Origin: Stagonosporopsis chrysanthemi
Taxonomy: Eukaryota > Ascomycota > Dothideomycetes > Pleosporales > Didymellaceae
Direction of reading: 5' to 3'
DNA length: 64,000 bases
Assembly (NCBI GenBank): GCA_022560025.1
Contig: JAFISE010000095.1
Location: forward strand, 62,001 to 126,000
How positions within the stretch are numbered: position 1 is the first letter of the stretch; each line of letters opens with the position of its first letter. This document shows, in pieces, positions 46,331 through 58,373 of the stretch. Both the position numbers and the translations under genes were made by a program. The notes under the pieces are model-generated. The model was not told the origin of the DNA and ran no database searches. It saw only the letters and a program-made list of their open reading frames with translations.

Positions 46331-46959
46331 CGAGTGTGTTTTGGAGAAGCAAGGCAAGAAAAGCTGCGGCTGGGCACAACACAATCGATATGCAATTCCC
46401 GTTGTAAATCGTGGGGTCGATAAGGAATGGCAGCATGCGATTGGCGGGGAGGCGCGCGCCTGGAGAGATCCAGTGAAAATGGAGTGGGAGCTATGGCCAG
46501 AATTTCCGTCTCTGGCTCTAAATGGCAAGGAATCGCGACTGCAGCACTGGAATGTGGAGCTCTCCGCACAGCGGATGTCCGTTTTGCGCCGTGCCGTGCA
46601 AAATCGCTTAGAAATGTGCGCGAGCACGACAGCAAATGTCAGTCGATTGTGATGCGATCTGCTCCGGGCGCGCCCATGTGCGGAGGGGCCCGGAAGTGGA
46701 AGAAATGGCGTCTTCGGCGTTTAGCGCATCGCGGCGCGAGCTGCGAACGTGGGTAATATTTATGCTTCATCATCATCACGCCCGGCTCCCCTCCATCTCT
46801 ATCACTGCTTACGCTCCCTTCACTCTCTCAGTCGACCTGCTGCCATCAGTCTACGCCATTCGCGCACCTTAACACCTTATAATCGTCACCGTCTTAACCT
46901 CTCCACGCATCTGCAATCGCCGACAACGGCTCATACCAACCTCACTTATCCTTCTCACA
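46331..46959. promoter_or_regulatory. Divergent promoter between MED18 and KGD4
   Basis: 629 bp between the start codons. An ATTGG (inverse CCAAT box) is at 46440-46444, a possible HAP-complex site; HAP regulates respiratory genes in yeast, so it may serve KGD4. The right part is C/T-rich, as is usual upstream of fungal starts. Confidence 0.4.
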
Positions 46960-47373
46960 ATGAACGCTACCAAGGTCCTCCAGGCTGGCCGCCAGCCCTT
47001 GATCCGCTTCCTGGGCAAGCGTACCACCCCCTCCCGTAGGTGATGAACGATTCCTACGCATGAATCGATCGCTAATCAACTCAATGCAGACGTCGACCAC
47101 ACCCCTAAGGCCCACCCTGCCTCCCCAACTCACTCGCTCCCTGAGTCCTTCGCCAGCTACCGCCAAAAGGCACAGCAGCATGGCCCCCTGAACCAGTCCA
47201 GAGACTACTCGAGCGGCGTTGGCAGCACTCCCGGCTCTTCCCTCGGCCCCGTTGAGGCAGGCAAGGGCTTCTACTTTGACCGTTCCGAGCTTCCCGCGCG
47301 CTTCCAGCGCATGTCTTGGTCTCAGGCCGAGATTGAGGCCATCGAGTCCGGCGGTGCCAGCATGTTCGCATAA
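46960..47373 (+). CDS. kgd4: KGD4 (YMR31/MRPS36 family), 2-oxoglutarate dehydrogenase subunit
   Basis: Exons 46960-47035 and 47090-47373 give 119 aa. The N-terminus ATKVLQAGRQPLIRFLGKRT is a mitochondrial presequence and matches the family phrase (P-x-I-x-F-x-G-x-R). The C-terminus ELPARFQRMSWSQAEIEAIE-SGGA is the diagnostic motif of KGD4/YMR31. Role: tethers the E3 component to the E1-E2 core of the mitochondrial 2-oxoglutarate dehydrogenase complex. Older annotation calls this family 37S ribosomal protein S36. The intron is 54 bp, phase 1, with a CTAAT branch site. Confidence 0.92.
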
Positions 47374-50300
47374 GTGAGCATGATCAGGAACGATAAGAAC
47401 GACACGCAAGAGCGTGTCGACATTGTATAAACGTCATACGCGTCAGGATATAGCGATTGATCGTGAGAAAGAGACGGGCGCTTTGGCGCGACGAGGCATA
47501 GGCGAACGACTTGAACACAAAAGCGAGATTCACTGCAATTGCTTGCGTATTATACCCTTCAAGACCAACATCTGAGATGAGGAACTGCTAGGAAAAGCCT
47601 TGGGTTGGGATTTGCAGCATGCCATGGCGTATTGGACTGCCATTCCACATTATTTATGAGATATTGAAGATAACTTGACGACTCGAAGACAATCATTTCC
47701 ATAAATTATCAGCTACCATCTGTGAATTTTGCAACCAGCTTTGACCACCTGTACGCGAACGCGTCGTGGACGCCAATTGCAAATACCGTAGACATGTTCT
47801 CCTCGCTCCAAAACGTCGACAATCAATGAGACCAGACATGGCTACATAGGCAACGATTGGAGAGAACTACGTCGGACGGCCGCGTCCACCGACCTCCAGT
47901 TCTCCGCCCACACATCCGGCAACGGTGCCGATAACCCCACGTGCTCGGCTATTTGCCACCTCTCATCAGTCAACACAAACTCACATGCGGCCGCCTCGGC
48001 TCTTCTCGCATGCCTACAGTATGCTACCATAACCACGCTACACCTTGGTGCATTCTGATATCCACAGTTGGGCACTTGTCGCGCTCGCGCAAACAGAAAA
48101 TGGCAGTGTGGGCTTGGCAATGCAGAGGCCCGTAATTCTGAATTAGGCAGGTAACTGAACTGTGGGCGAGGCATCATGTGGGGTTGTTTACTGATGTTGA
48201 ATTCGACTTGGTGGTCGAGAACGTCTGGCGCAGTTAAGCGGCTTTGGTGAGAAGCGGGTGGATTGACGTGGATTGCGTATGATGCGGCTTTGAGTTAACG
48301 CCGTGGAGGAGCTCCGCCGGGTACGGTGCGATACGTCGTGTTGGACTTGGGAGGTGCTTCGGAGTGCACACCCAGTGTTCGTAGAGGGCGTCCATAATGC
48401 AGCTCTCTTGAGTTCCCTATGCACCCACTCGATGGTCTCTCAGTTTCCGTTTCCGCACGGATGAGAGAAAATATGCTTCCTCCTTAAAGAGTCCATTCTT
48501 GGTTGCTTTTTATTATCCTATAATATCACGGTCACCGGAACACTGTACATGAACGGTCTCAAATGACACCGACGACATCTCGCTTGGTCTTCGTGGTGCC
48601 ACGTTCTCGCCTAGGAACTGATCGAATAGACTTATCTGACATACTGCTCATAAGCCTTTCTGGCTACAAGCTCTTTGGCTTGTCACTTCTGATGAGGGCT
48701 GCCATAATTCCATGGAGCTGCAAATGTACCCTCGAGTTTAGTAATGGGAGTTGGAGCCGCTATTGTTGTAGCTGTGGAGCCAAAGGCAAGAGCAACACAG
48801 ACCTTGATGGTGACACGAGACAGCTTCATTTCTAGCGTCTTGCTGGCAGTCTTCCACATCCTGAGGAGGTGAGTTGCAACATTGCATACAAAGCTCCAGT
48901 CAAGGCTTCCAGGGACGTCTACGCACCATGAGATCGTGGTCATTTGGAGAACTGTGTTGTCTTCCAGGACCAAGGATTGATTTTATGACAACCGAACAAC
49001 CTCATAGACAGGATGTGCAACGAACAATCTTGACCGTGCCTACAGTCTGTCTTCTTGACAGCACAAGACGTAGTTTCGTACTTATATAAACTGTACAGGT
49101 TCTGCGACGACGCTCTCTTGGGGGTTGCTCTTTGCCCGGACGGTACGGCTCTATGGCTCCAAAGAGCAACACACTATCGATCGAGTCAGCTGGTGGTGTA
49201 AGTATAATGCTCGCTGAATAGAATCAGAGTCTTGATGACGAGCCTTGTTGTCAGCTCATCTCACATGCTCGACCTAGCTGCTCAAATCACCGTCTCAGAA
49301 AGTCATCATTGGGCAGCATGACAGGTATTAAAATCCTTGCAGCATCTACCACACTGTCGGGTGGCGGACTGATCCAGGTCTTGCTAGCACTGAGTGTCTT
49401 CGGAGATTTATTTTTGTTTTGTGTTTCCGTGTCTCCTTATGACAACTTCTCGTCCAGTCACTCCACATTGGGTACATGATCCTTGATCGGCGCTGGAGAA
49501 CTCGAAGATCATAGTACAGAAATAGTAGCAACACGGTAAATAGTTTCTAAGCCGTCTCGCAGACCTCGCAATCAGTTATGACAGCTCCATCCGCCACCGA
49601 GGTATCAGCGCCATTAAGATACAGCTTCACGTGAAGTGTTTTGGGCCGCAACGAGGCCCGTAAGGACTGCTTTACGAACCAACACGATGATGGTCGAGAG
49701 CATCATTATCAGCATCGAATCATTCTTCAATCACAAGGCTTACCTTTGGGATTGAAGCTGTTTTCCTGCATTCCTGCAAAAGAAAATGTGCATCGTTCGC
49801 TTGTTACAAATGCGTGTGCCCGACGGCCTAGTCGCAGCTCAATCCACTGAGCCGCCGGATTGGACACAGTGCACGTTGACTGAAAAAAGCAAACATTCTA
49901 CCGGCTCCTCGTTTCAATAACCTGAAGTACAACATTGAGTGGCGGTTCTGCTTCCCGGAGCCCAAATCACAAGAAACTGCAAGAAGGCCAGCAGCGAAGG
50001 AGTGCATGCTCATGTTCACCTCCGGACACGCCGATGTATGAATGGCAATGTGCAACGATGTTCATGGAGACTCTGATACCTGCACCTGCCTGTAGATATC
50101 CGAGATATTTGGGCTTCCCCGCTGGAATGACAAGATTCCTGGCTACGAAGAACGACTTCCTCGGGACGATTGAGATCGAAAGGAGAAGCAAGCAAGCATA
50201 TCCAGACCATTGGGTGCCCTGCAGCTCCTTCAACCAAATTATTCCAGGCGCCGCCCAAAGTATCACCACAGTCGCCACCTCTCACTCGACAAACCAGCAC

Positions 50301-51544
50301 AGCCTCAAGGCTGGCTGGAAGCCCACAAGCCCTCGCGCGTACAATCACGTGACTCGGCATCACCGTCCACCGCATCCAGGCACCAAAGCCTCACAGCGCC
50401 CCGTCCAGGCCCTGCTGCCAACTGCCGTTCCCAAACCATTCCAGGACCCTTTGACAAGAAACATTGCGTGGAGTCCAAGAACAAAGAAACACCTCGCCCT
50501 TGTCCCACACCACTGGACCCTGTCGCATCGAGAGGCCCAGGCAGAGGATCCCTGCCAAGCGCGCGCACACCTGAAACCATGAGCGCCTTTGTCGACTCGA
50601 CAAACCCGCGTTGTGCGTCTCAGATCGCGAGGTGAGGCCGCGAAACAATAGAGCAAAAAATAATAAAGCACGTCCGCGGTGTGAAAGGAAGGGGCGCAAT
50701 GTGGTGGGTTCGCGATCGGTGATTTGCGGTCCAGAGGAGATATCACAATACGAGTAAGCTGTTCAGCCTGCGTAATGCGGTGGAGCGCATGACGTGGTGC
50801 GTGCTGGGTTCAGCTGTCTCTGCAGAAAAGAAAGACCGTGAGTCGGTGCCCCGTCAACGCGTGCTCGGACTGGGGATGGGCATGGATGTGCTGATGCGGC
50901 TGAGTTTTGTTTAGGAATGTGGAGTCCACGGAACGTGCGAGCACTGCCACACCTCTGGCTTGGAGGCGATCGCAATTTATCGAACGTGAAAATAGCTGCT
51001 GTGTACTGTACCTTGTTTGGGCGGTGCGACTCATGGCTCACAGGGATCTGTTTTGTTCGGCAAAGGGTGGAGAGAAGTGTTTGTGAAAATCGGATTCAAT
51101 TCTTTTCTTAGGCAAAGCGATTGCGTATTGAGCCTTAGGATCTCAATATCCAAAGTGTATGGGTATCCAAACCATACACCAACCCTAGGTAAATGTGTGT
51201 ACACGAGAAGAAGTAGATAAAATGTATCAAGGAGAGACAAGAAAGAGTGAAGAGAGCTATCATCTTCTAGCGACCAGCAAACCCTCACATACAGCATGAG
51301 ATCTAAGTGGTAGAAGCGATGTTCAAGCGAACCAAACCAAAACCTCAATGGGTGTTTTTCCTTGACTCCGGATGATTGATCCGCTTAATGCAAAACAGGA
51401 GAAGGCATATCGTAACGTGTCGTGCAAAGCGCTGACCAGCCTGCGCTAGCGAAATCTGGGTATATTGATCATGATGTAGACTTGCTACACCTTGGCTAGC
51501 TGTGCTAAAGGCTGGCGAAGGAGGAGAGGTAATGGAGTTGGCGC
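47374..51544. other. Large gene-poor region, 4.2 kb
   Basis: No supported gene. The left part (47.5-47.8 kb) and 48.45-48.55 kb are A/T-rich. The longest ORF (49935-50582, +, 215 codons) has no recognisable fold and is overlapped by equally long frames on the other strand. No repeat, tRNA or transposon signature was seen. Confidence 0.55.
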
Positions 51545-52480
51545 TTAGTTGACAATGGACCAGCTGCCCTTGACACGGGTGAGCTCGGTCATGCCGATGG
51601 CAGCCCAGGCACCGTCGGAGAGGTCGATGTCGTGGCCAGCGCAGCCAGGGCACATGTCCATGATGGTCGCGACGACAGACTTGCCGCCGTACTGGATCTG
51701 GATCTTCTGTCCGCACCACTTGTTGGTGGCCTTACCGGTCATGACATCGTAGGTAGACTCACCCCAGGCAGACTTGGCGAGGGCAACGGTGAGGTCCTCA
51801 GGGTTCATAGGTTCACCACAAGCGCCAAGATCGCCCTTGACGGGGTTGATGGTCAGATCGACTTGGCCGAAGCTCTCGCCAGTGCTCACAGAGCCGGATG
51901 ACTCGGAGGAAGCCTGCTGGGGAGCGGCGGCAGCGGAGGTGGCAGCAGGGGCGGGGGCAGGGGCAGCCTCAGAGGTGGGAGCAGGGGCAGCCTCAGTGGT
52001 GGGAGCAGGAGCAGGAGTGTAGGCAGCCTCAGAGGTGGTAGGAGCAGGAGCCGGAGTGTAGGCAGCCTCAGTGGTGGTGGGCGCGGCTGGGGCTGGGGCA
52101 GAGGACTCAACAACTGGCTCTGGAGCAGGCGCAGCAGAGGAGACAACGACCGGGGCGGCGGAAGAAGGTGCGGCAGGGGTCTCGACAGGAGGAGTGTAGA
52201 CGCTTGAAGGCTCCTGGACGGGGGAGGGGGTGTAGGCGGAGGTGAAGGCGGGAGTGGAGACAGCAGCAGGGGTGGTTGAGGCCGCAGCGGGCTGCTCGTA
52301 GAAGTAGCCTCCAGCGGTGGTGGTGGCCTCTGCGACAGGAAGGTCGTCCTCCCAGACGGTGGTGTAGACAACAACGGTCTCGATGGCAACCTCAGTCTTG
52401 GTGATGAGGTCGCGCTTGAAGGGAATGGCGGCAGCCATGGAGCCGAAGAGGGCGGAAGCCAGGACCTGAGAGTACTTCAT
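51545..52480 (-). CDS. Secreted double-psi beta-barrel (RlpA/expansin-like) protein
   Basis: Single exon, 311 aa. A signal peptide covers about residues 1-18 (VLASALFGSMAAA) and is followed by a Kex2-type dibasic site (FKR at 21-23). A short TEVAIETVVVYTTVW segment resembles those of fungal wall proteins. Residues of about 55-195 are a low-complexity Ala/Pro/Thr/Ser linker with near-repeats of EAAYTPAPAPTT, probably O-mannosylated. The C-terminal 105 residues form the DPBB domain: GDLGACGEPMN, ALAKSAWGE, WCGQKIQIQYGGKSVVATIM and DMCPGCAGHDIDLSDGAW. Role: cell-wall or apoplastic protein. Related fungal proteins act as expansin-like or protease-inhibitor-like factors; the exact activity is unknown. 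Confidence 0.9.
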   Translation of the reverse strand: MKYSQVLASALFGSMAAAIPFKRDLITKTEVAIETVVVYTTVWEDDLPVAEATTTAGGYFYEQPAAASTTPAAVSTPAFTSAYTPSPVQEPSSVYTPPVETPAAPSSAAPVVVSSAAPAPEPVVESSAPAPAAPTTTEAAYTPAPAPTTSEAAYTPAPAPTTEAAPAPTSEAAPAPAPAATSAAAAPQQASSESSGSVSTGESFGQVDLTINPVKGDLGACGEPMNPEDLTVALAKSAWGESTYDVMTGKATNKWCGQKIQIQYGGKSVVATIMDMCPGCAGHDIDLSDGAWAAIGMTELTRVKGSWSIVN

Positions 52481-53576
52481 GTTGGCGGTCGGGTGGATTT
52501 GCTGGATAAGCTGTGTGTGCTGGAGAGCAGATGTTGGTAGGAAGAGGCTGGTGGTGAACTGGCTAGCAGTTCGGTGTAGGGAGTGGTGGTGTTTGTGTCG
52601 TAATGACTGCTAGAGATGCTGGATCTCTGAAAGGGAGTGTGGAAGTGGAAATGAAAGTGGACAAGTGCTAGACCTCAAGCCTGTAGAGAGTGAACAGGGC
52701 GCGGGGAGCAGGTTATAAAGAATGAGCGAAAGTGTTGGGTGGTGGAGAAGACAAAAGACAAAGCTACGCAGAGCAGCATGTGGGCTTGGGCTGGCGTGCC
52801 TAGCACCTCCGAGCGCCCCTGGTAACCAAGTCGCATCCTCCACTCGCGTTCACGCGGCTTGCACCCTTGTCGCCTAGGGCTCGCACCGTCCAACGTGGCC
52901 GCGCTGCACGTCCTGCACGCCGGCCCGGCTGCCTCTGAGGGAACGGCGCTGCGTTGGTCAGGCTCAACAGCCGTCTGGCGCCGTTGCCCAGCGGCGCGCT
53001 CGAGACTGCTTGCGCGCCCGCGCTGCTTTACGTGACGCCGGCCATGTCGATGGACCCTCTCAAAGGGTCCTCGGCAATATCTCAAATCGCGCCTTTGTTT
53101 TTGCGCGCGTGGCACGGCGAGCACTGCCCATCGGAACCAGGCGACTTCTCACCGCGCGGCCAGAGGCGTTCAAGCCTGCCGCTCAATGTGGGCAAGCCTT
53201 CAGGCACCGCACCAGCTGGCCTGTCTCACGCATCCGCAAGGGGCAGCCTGCCGGCCGAGGCACCGACGAATGGCGGCGCGGCACTGCACTGATCGTCAGG
53301 AACGCTCGATTTTGCGTTGCGCCTCGCCAGGGGATGGCTGTGAGCTGAGCGAAACACTGCGCGAAACACGCCAGGAGCAGTACCGGTAACTGTGTACTGT
53401 GCGCCTCGTCCTGGCCAGCACAGGTTCAGCAAGCACGCAACGTGACCACATGTTGACCACGATACACGTGCACATGGCAGAGTCGCAGACGTGTTGCTGT
53501 CAGCGCACAGCCAATGCGGGTACTGCAGTAAGAGTCTTGCTCAACAGGCGCCCAACCGCCGACCAGTCCTCTCGCT

Positions 53577-53600
53577 GCTCCACGGCTCCACGGCTCCACG
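53577..53600 (+). repeat. (GCTCCACG)3 tandem repeat
   Basis: Three perfect 8 bp copies in a non-coding region. Confidence 0.9.
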
Positions 53601-55331
53601 ACTGCCTACGGCTGCCAAAACCTGCTGTGCGCCGATTTGCGACGTACGTCGTAGTGCATGTACGGCAGCCATGCGAGCGCGTCAAGGTGACAACACCGGC
53701 CCCAGCCCTCGAGCTGCAACTCGCTCGCTTGTGCGCTCAACCCACTGTTCCGCATCCCCACAGCTTTCTGGACTCTCTTCATCGCATCACCAAAACCGCT
53801 CACCATGCGCAAGAGATTACTTGTGGACCTGCTGCACGTTGCGCGACGCCCTACTGGGCAGCGGCTGCCATCCGCGCGGCACGGCGCTCAGAGTTTGCGC
53901 TCGCTGCTTATCCACTTATCGATACACGATAGCTATCCATCTCCACACCCGCTGCGTTGGCCCTATCGTGGACGCTGATGAGCATTCTGCACTTGTTCTA
54001 GCCAGAGGAAATTTCTTTCTTGCGTCCTGGTGCAGCTCTGGTGTCTTCACTCGCTTCCAGGCCGCGCACTCTCTCGCAGCAGGCTAGAATAATGTGCCGA
54101 CTCAAACACGTCAACATGACTGCACACAGTTTGGAGCACTCCAGGTGGGGTAAACGCTTGACCGGAAGCTTTTCGCTGGTGAGAAGAGGCAGTGCTGTCG
54201 AGCAGTTCTAGGCGCGGGCGCTCAGTGCTGGACTTGTCCGCAGGACCTGTCCCATGGTTCGGCATTGCCAGCGGGAGGCTGTCCACCAGTCACCTTGCAT
54301 TCCACTGCCAGCCTCCCCGATACTGCCGACGCCGCCGACGAGAATTTGACAATTCTGCAATACATGACGGAGACATCTGTCAATGCCATGCCCAGCCATG
54401 CGCTTCTTGGCTTGCGCACTGGCCGAGATCTCGACTTCCGACACATGGTGGCTGTGGAGAGCGTCACCTCACATATGCCGCTTGTTTGCGCAGCCTCGAC
54501 ACATAGTTGGCTTGCACCCGCCTACATTACGAAGCCGTGTGAAGTTCGGTACAGATTGGATCTGCCGCCAGCATCTGGTTCCTCTTGCCGATCGAACCTA
54601 GATCGCCACGGCTGCAAGCGAGCAACAACATCGCCCTTTACCTCGGGTATGTTACTCGCATACAGCACGACTAGGATGGTTGTACACAGTGGGATGCTAC
54701 GGGACCTAAACATGAGGTGTGGTAGAGCAACATTAGTAGTATCGACACGCCTCGGCAACCAGAAACCCTCCCACTCACCTGTCGATCCGGGACACAAGGT
54801 TGGCAGTCCACGCCAGCACATGCGACCGTGGAAATAGGCGAGACCTGCAATTAATCAACCATTGGAAGTCACGCTCTCTGTGCTCCGTGTTGTATTACTG
54901 GATGTAAGTGTAGTGCTGTTGCCAAGTATGTTTCGCTACGTACGTCGTTCCATCAGTCTGGTAGCTGCTTTGGACTGTTTCGTGCACGCGGCTTATTATC
55001 TTTGGATTGCATGCAACAATTGCCTAGCACTTTGTCAATCCTGTCTTGGTATTTCACTGTTCTCGCACGCTTTCTCTCTACCCGGCCTGCAAGATGTACG
55101 GCTGTCACCTTACATTAAAGAAAGCTAGGCGAACGTCGACACCTACCGTTGGCAGCCCTTCATAAGGCGCATCTACGTGATCATGCTTGGTCAAATGCTG
55201 CTGTAGGAGACACGGGGCTAAGTACCTTCCAGCTAATGGCGCGGTGATAGCGACCACGTCTGATCTTCCCCATGACAGTAGTGTCGCGAAGACACGAGCG
55301 TGATGGCGACGAGACGCTTTTCATTCTTATA

Positions 55332-55353
55332 CATCATGACAGCATCATGACAG
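55332..55353 (+). repeat. 11 bp direct repeat, two copies
   Basis: CATCATGACAG twice in tandem in a non-coding region, followed by a partial third copy. Confidence 0.85.
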
Positions 55354-55841
55354 CATCAAGGATTCCTAATCGGCCGCATTCCTGCTGACGATGTCCACAA
55401 GACACCATCGAGCATAAACAATGTCAGAGACAAGGCCTGCAAGCACGCCTTAGCCAGGCTTGACCCTAGTGACATTCTCTATGGTATCCGTGGTGTTTGC
55501 CTCTTGCGAGATAGCTTTTGAGTCGTATCTAGCTGGAGACATTTCAAGCTTGCTGATATCCGCAGAGCCAAGCTCGCTACCATCTTCTCGGATGAAAAAA
55601 TAAACAACATTCAGCACTTACATTCCAGAGATTGCAGAGGTGACAATGAACATTGTGAGCAGCTGGCCATGTCGACCGGACTTCACTGCATGGCTCCCTA
55701 GTGGCTGATAGAGACTAAGGGGGTTGCACAATTCAATCTTGACCAACATCCCCAGGACGTACTTAAGTATGATGCGCATCTCTAACCTTCCTTCCTTACA
55801 TTTCTCTACTTATTCACCCTGTCACTCGCTTTCTCGTTATA

Positions 55842-57200
55842 ATGTCCCGCTTCCTCCTTGCCGCTACCGTTCTAGCCGGCATTGTAGCTGGTCTGCCACA
55901 ACAACCTCCAGTCACCAAGGGCAATACGAGAGGTTACCCATTCGTAGACCCGTTGTCTGATGACCCACCGCTACCCAACCCTTACAATGTTGGCGGCGAG
56001 TTCATCGACTGGAGAACATACAGAGCCAATGGTGTGAACCTGGGTAGCTGGCTTGAGAAAGAACGTACCCACGATCCCATCTGGTGGTCGCAGGTCGGCG
56101 GCGACAGTGTCATAGACGAATGGGCAAGCACTCCGTCTCCTTGGGTCGAGGAACACAAAGATTAATTCTTCAAAGTCTCTCTGCAAGCTCCTAGGCCAGC
56201 GGTGCCGACCCGTCTTCGAGTCACGCTACGCAAGCTTTCTGAACTTCACAACCATTGACGAACTTGCCAGCGTCGGTGTTAACACACTGCGTATCGCCAC
56301 CACATACGCATCATGGGTCAAGGTGCCCGGTTCAGAGCTCCTGTCCGGCTACCAGGTCCAATTCATGGACCGCATAGTCACCTATGCCATCCAGCGGTAC
56401 AACATGCACATCATCATCGGGCTGCACTCGTTGCCGGGCGGCGTAAACTCGCTCGACATTGGCGAAGCCTTCGGTCGCAACGGATGGTTCTTCAACCAAA
56501 CCAACCTCGATTACTCCTGGCAAGCCGTCGACCGCGTCCTGGACTACGTCCAAGCCTCGCCACTAGGCATGAACAAGTTCTCCATCTCCCCCATCAACGA
56601 AGCCTCGGACACGAGCCTCGTCGGTTTCGGCTCCCCCGCTGGTCTAACCGACAGAGGCGCAGAGTGGGTGGCCAAGTATCTCTACGGCGCGTTGGAGCGC
56701 ATCAAGAAAGTCGAACCCCGCATCCCTATGATCGTGCAAGACTGCTTCAAAGGCGTAGATTTCTGGGCCCCGTACTTCAACGCTACAGACAACGTCGTCA
56801 TGAGTCCGCACGTGTACTACTTTGCTGCCGCGGGTGTGTATGCGAATTTCGTCCTGCCTGCTGTCTGCGGCCAGGCGGAGTCTATTGCCACTCAGACAAA
56901 GTTCCCCAACTTTGTGGGTGAATGGTCGTTGCAAACGTTGTATAACAACACTTTTGCTGGGCGTGAGGAGATCTTCAACACACAGAGATATGCGTGGAAT
57001 GAGTATTTAAACGGCGGGAGTAAGTCCGATCTTTGACGTGGCGTGAGATGATACTGACGGTGATAGCGTTTTGGACTGCGGTGTCGTACGCGACAGCTCT
57101 TGTTGACGGTGAAGGCACGCAGAGAGAGTACTGGAGCTACATTGATTTGATCCATCAGGGTGTCGCCAAGCCTGAGGTGCCTGGTCGGGCTTACTGTTAG
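55842..57200 (+). CDS. GH5 exo-1,3-beta-glucanase (EXG type), secreted
   Basis: Exons 55842-56123, 56176-57019 and 57067-57200 give 419 aa. A signal peptide covers about residues 1-17 (FLLAATVLAGIVAG). Family motifs: RANGVNLGSWLEKE, DPIWWSQVGG, DEW-SLCKLLG, SVGVNTLRIATTYASWV, HIIIGLHSLPGGVNSLD, FSISPINEASD (acid/base Glu after Asn) and FVGEWSLQTL (nucleophile Glu). The end is YWSYIDLIHQG, as in fungal EXG enzymes. Role: releases glucose from beta-1,3-glucan in wall remodelling or nutrition. Reading straight through exon 1 hits a TAA and a frame change at about 56164; a 52 bp GC-AG intron (56124-56175) removes both and joins DEW to SLCKLLG exactly as in homologues. Intron 2 is 47 bp, phase 1. 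Confidence 0.88.
56124..56175 (+). other. GC-AG intron in the GH5 gene
   Basis: A 52 bp intron with donor GCAAGC after GAATGG, a TTAAT branch-like site, and acceptor TTCAAAG. It contains the in-frame TAA. Both junctions are phase 0. The only GT alternative would give a 31 bp intron, too short for fungi. Confidence 0.75.
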
Positions 57201-58373
57201 GTATCTGAAAGTCAAAAACAGTCCTCACCGACTTTCTAAAGACGTAAGTACAGTTTCACTACTAATTCTACATCTTTCGGACAACAATAGCCCCAGGAGA
57301 AGATATAATGGTCAAGATATATCTGGATACAACCTACGCAAGTGTAAAGATCTGTAGTCTCAGGAACTATATCAGGCTATGCAAGTTTCCACACAAGAAG
57401 ATGTTCATAGTGATGCGCGCTGTGGCAGGGTAGTGAGCAGCAACATTTCTTGCAAGACACGCGTGTTGAGGAAGTTCCCCTCCACACACCGCCTCAAGCA
57501 TCTCAGGGCGCTACAGTGGCTATCCTGCCCATGTATTGAGTCTTTTTCTACGCTAATGCCATCATTGCTTATACTCAAAACGACATCGCGACAGATTGTT
57601 GGACGTCCCCCCTGCCTCTGTACAGTCTTTTACCCAAAAGCTGTGAACTACTCCTGTTTGTATTTAAGCTCTTCCCTAAAGACAGGTGCGCCATGCATAA
57701 ACCACGCCACAGCACGGTCACTACGAGTTTAAGATATTGCCACAGGTGAAAAGACGTTCTCTTCAAGGGTGAAGGCCACATAATCAATCATGGTGACAGG
57801 CATGCAGCGATCAGGAGACAAGAAGGGGACTGCATGTAGCAGACTTCGAGTGAGAAAATCGACAATCTGCTTAGTACGACAGATTGACTTGTTGCATCAC
57901 AAGAACCAAGTAAGCAATAGAGACGGACAGCGATCGAGAGGTCGACATCCCATCGACTTCGGCACCAAGAACAAGCGCTCGATATCTTGCTGCGGGTATC
58001 AGTGTGGAGATCAAGATGTTTAGTGGTTTCCTACCAATGACACATCATGTATCATGGGTTTTCAAGAGACAAAGGAAGCACACGTATGCGCGTATGTCCA
58101 TGTACATGTCAAGATTGTAGCCTATGTACGTGGTAGCTAGTCGCATCTATTTGACAAGCCCCACCATTTCCGTTATGCCTAAAGGCGTTCAAGGTTCCAC
58201 TATGCCACTACGCTATGTATGCGTCTTTGTTGAACTTCTGAAAGCGATATTCATATGGGTTCGATGGTTGGGCTGTATGTTCTGTCCTGGCTTGCAACGG
58301 AAGTATAAGATGAGAATTGTGTGAGGGATTCTGCCGTCGTTCATCGAAGAGCTTTGTGCGGTAATTTCCTACA
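57201..58373. other. Intergenic region, 1.2 kb
   Basis: 3' UTRs of the GH5 gene (+) and the ankyrin gene (-) plus unassigned sequence. ORFs of up to 117 codons have no recognisable features. Confidence 0.5.

Larger units (their letters stand above)
52481..55841. other. Gene-poor region, 3.4 kb
   Basis: The left end is the DPBB promoter and leader. The 52.8-54.5 kb part is G/C-rich, giving many overlapping chance ORFs (up to 198 codons) with no domains. Two small tandem repeats are listed separately. The GH5 promoter lies at the right end; no clear TATA box is seen. Confidence 0.5.

Noticed and set aside
49935..50582. 215-codon ORF, plus strand
   Set aside because: Composition low in hydrophobic pattern, no domain, overlapped by equally long antisense frames.
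54265..54837. 190-codon ORF, plus strand
   Set aside because: G/C-rich chance frame without motif or splice partners.
56130..56175. A GT-AG intron inside the GH5 gene starting at GTCGAG
   Set aside because: It keeps the frame but would be 31 bp, below fungal intron length, with a poor donor; the GC-AG option fits homologues better.
56160..56180. Frameshift or pseudogene in the GH5 gene
   Set aside because: A single GC-AG intron explains both the stop and the frame change, and all catalytic residues are intact.
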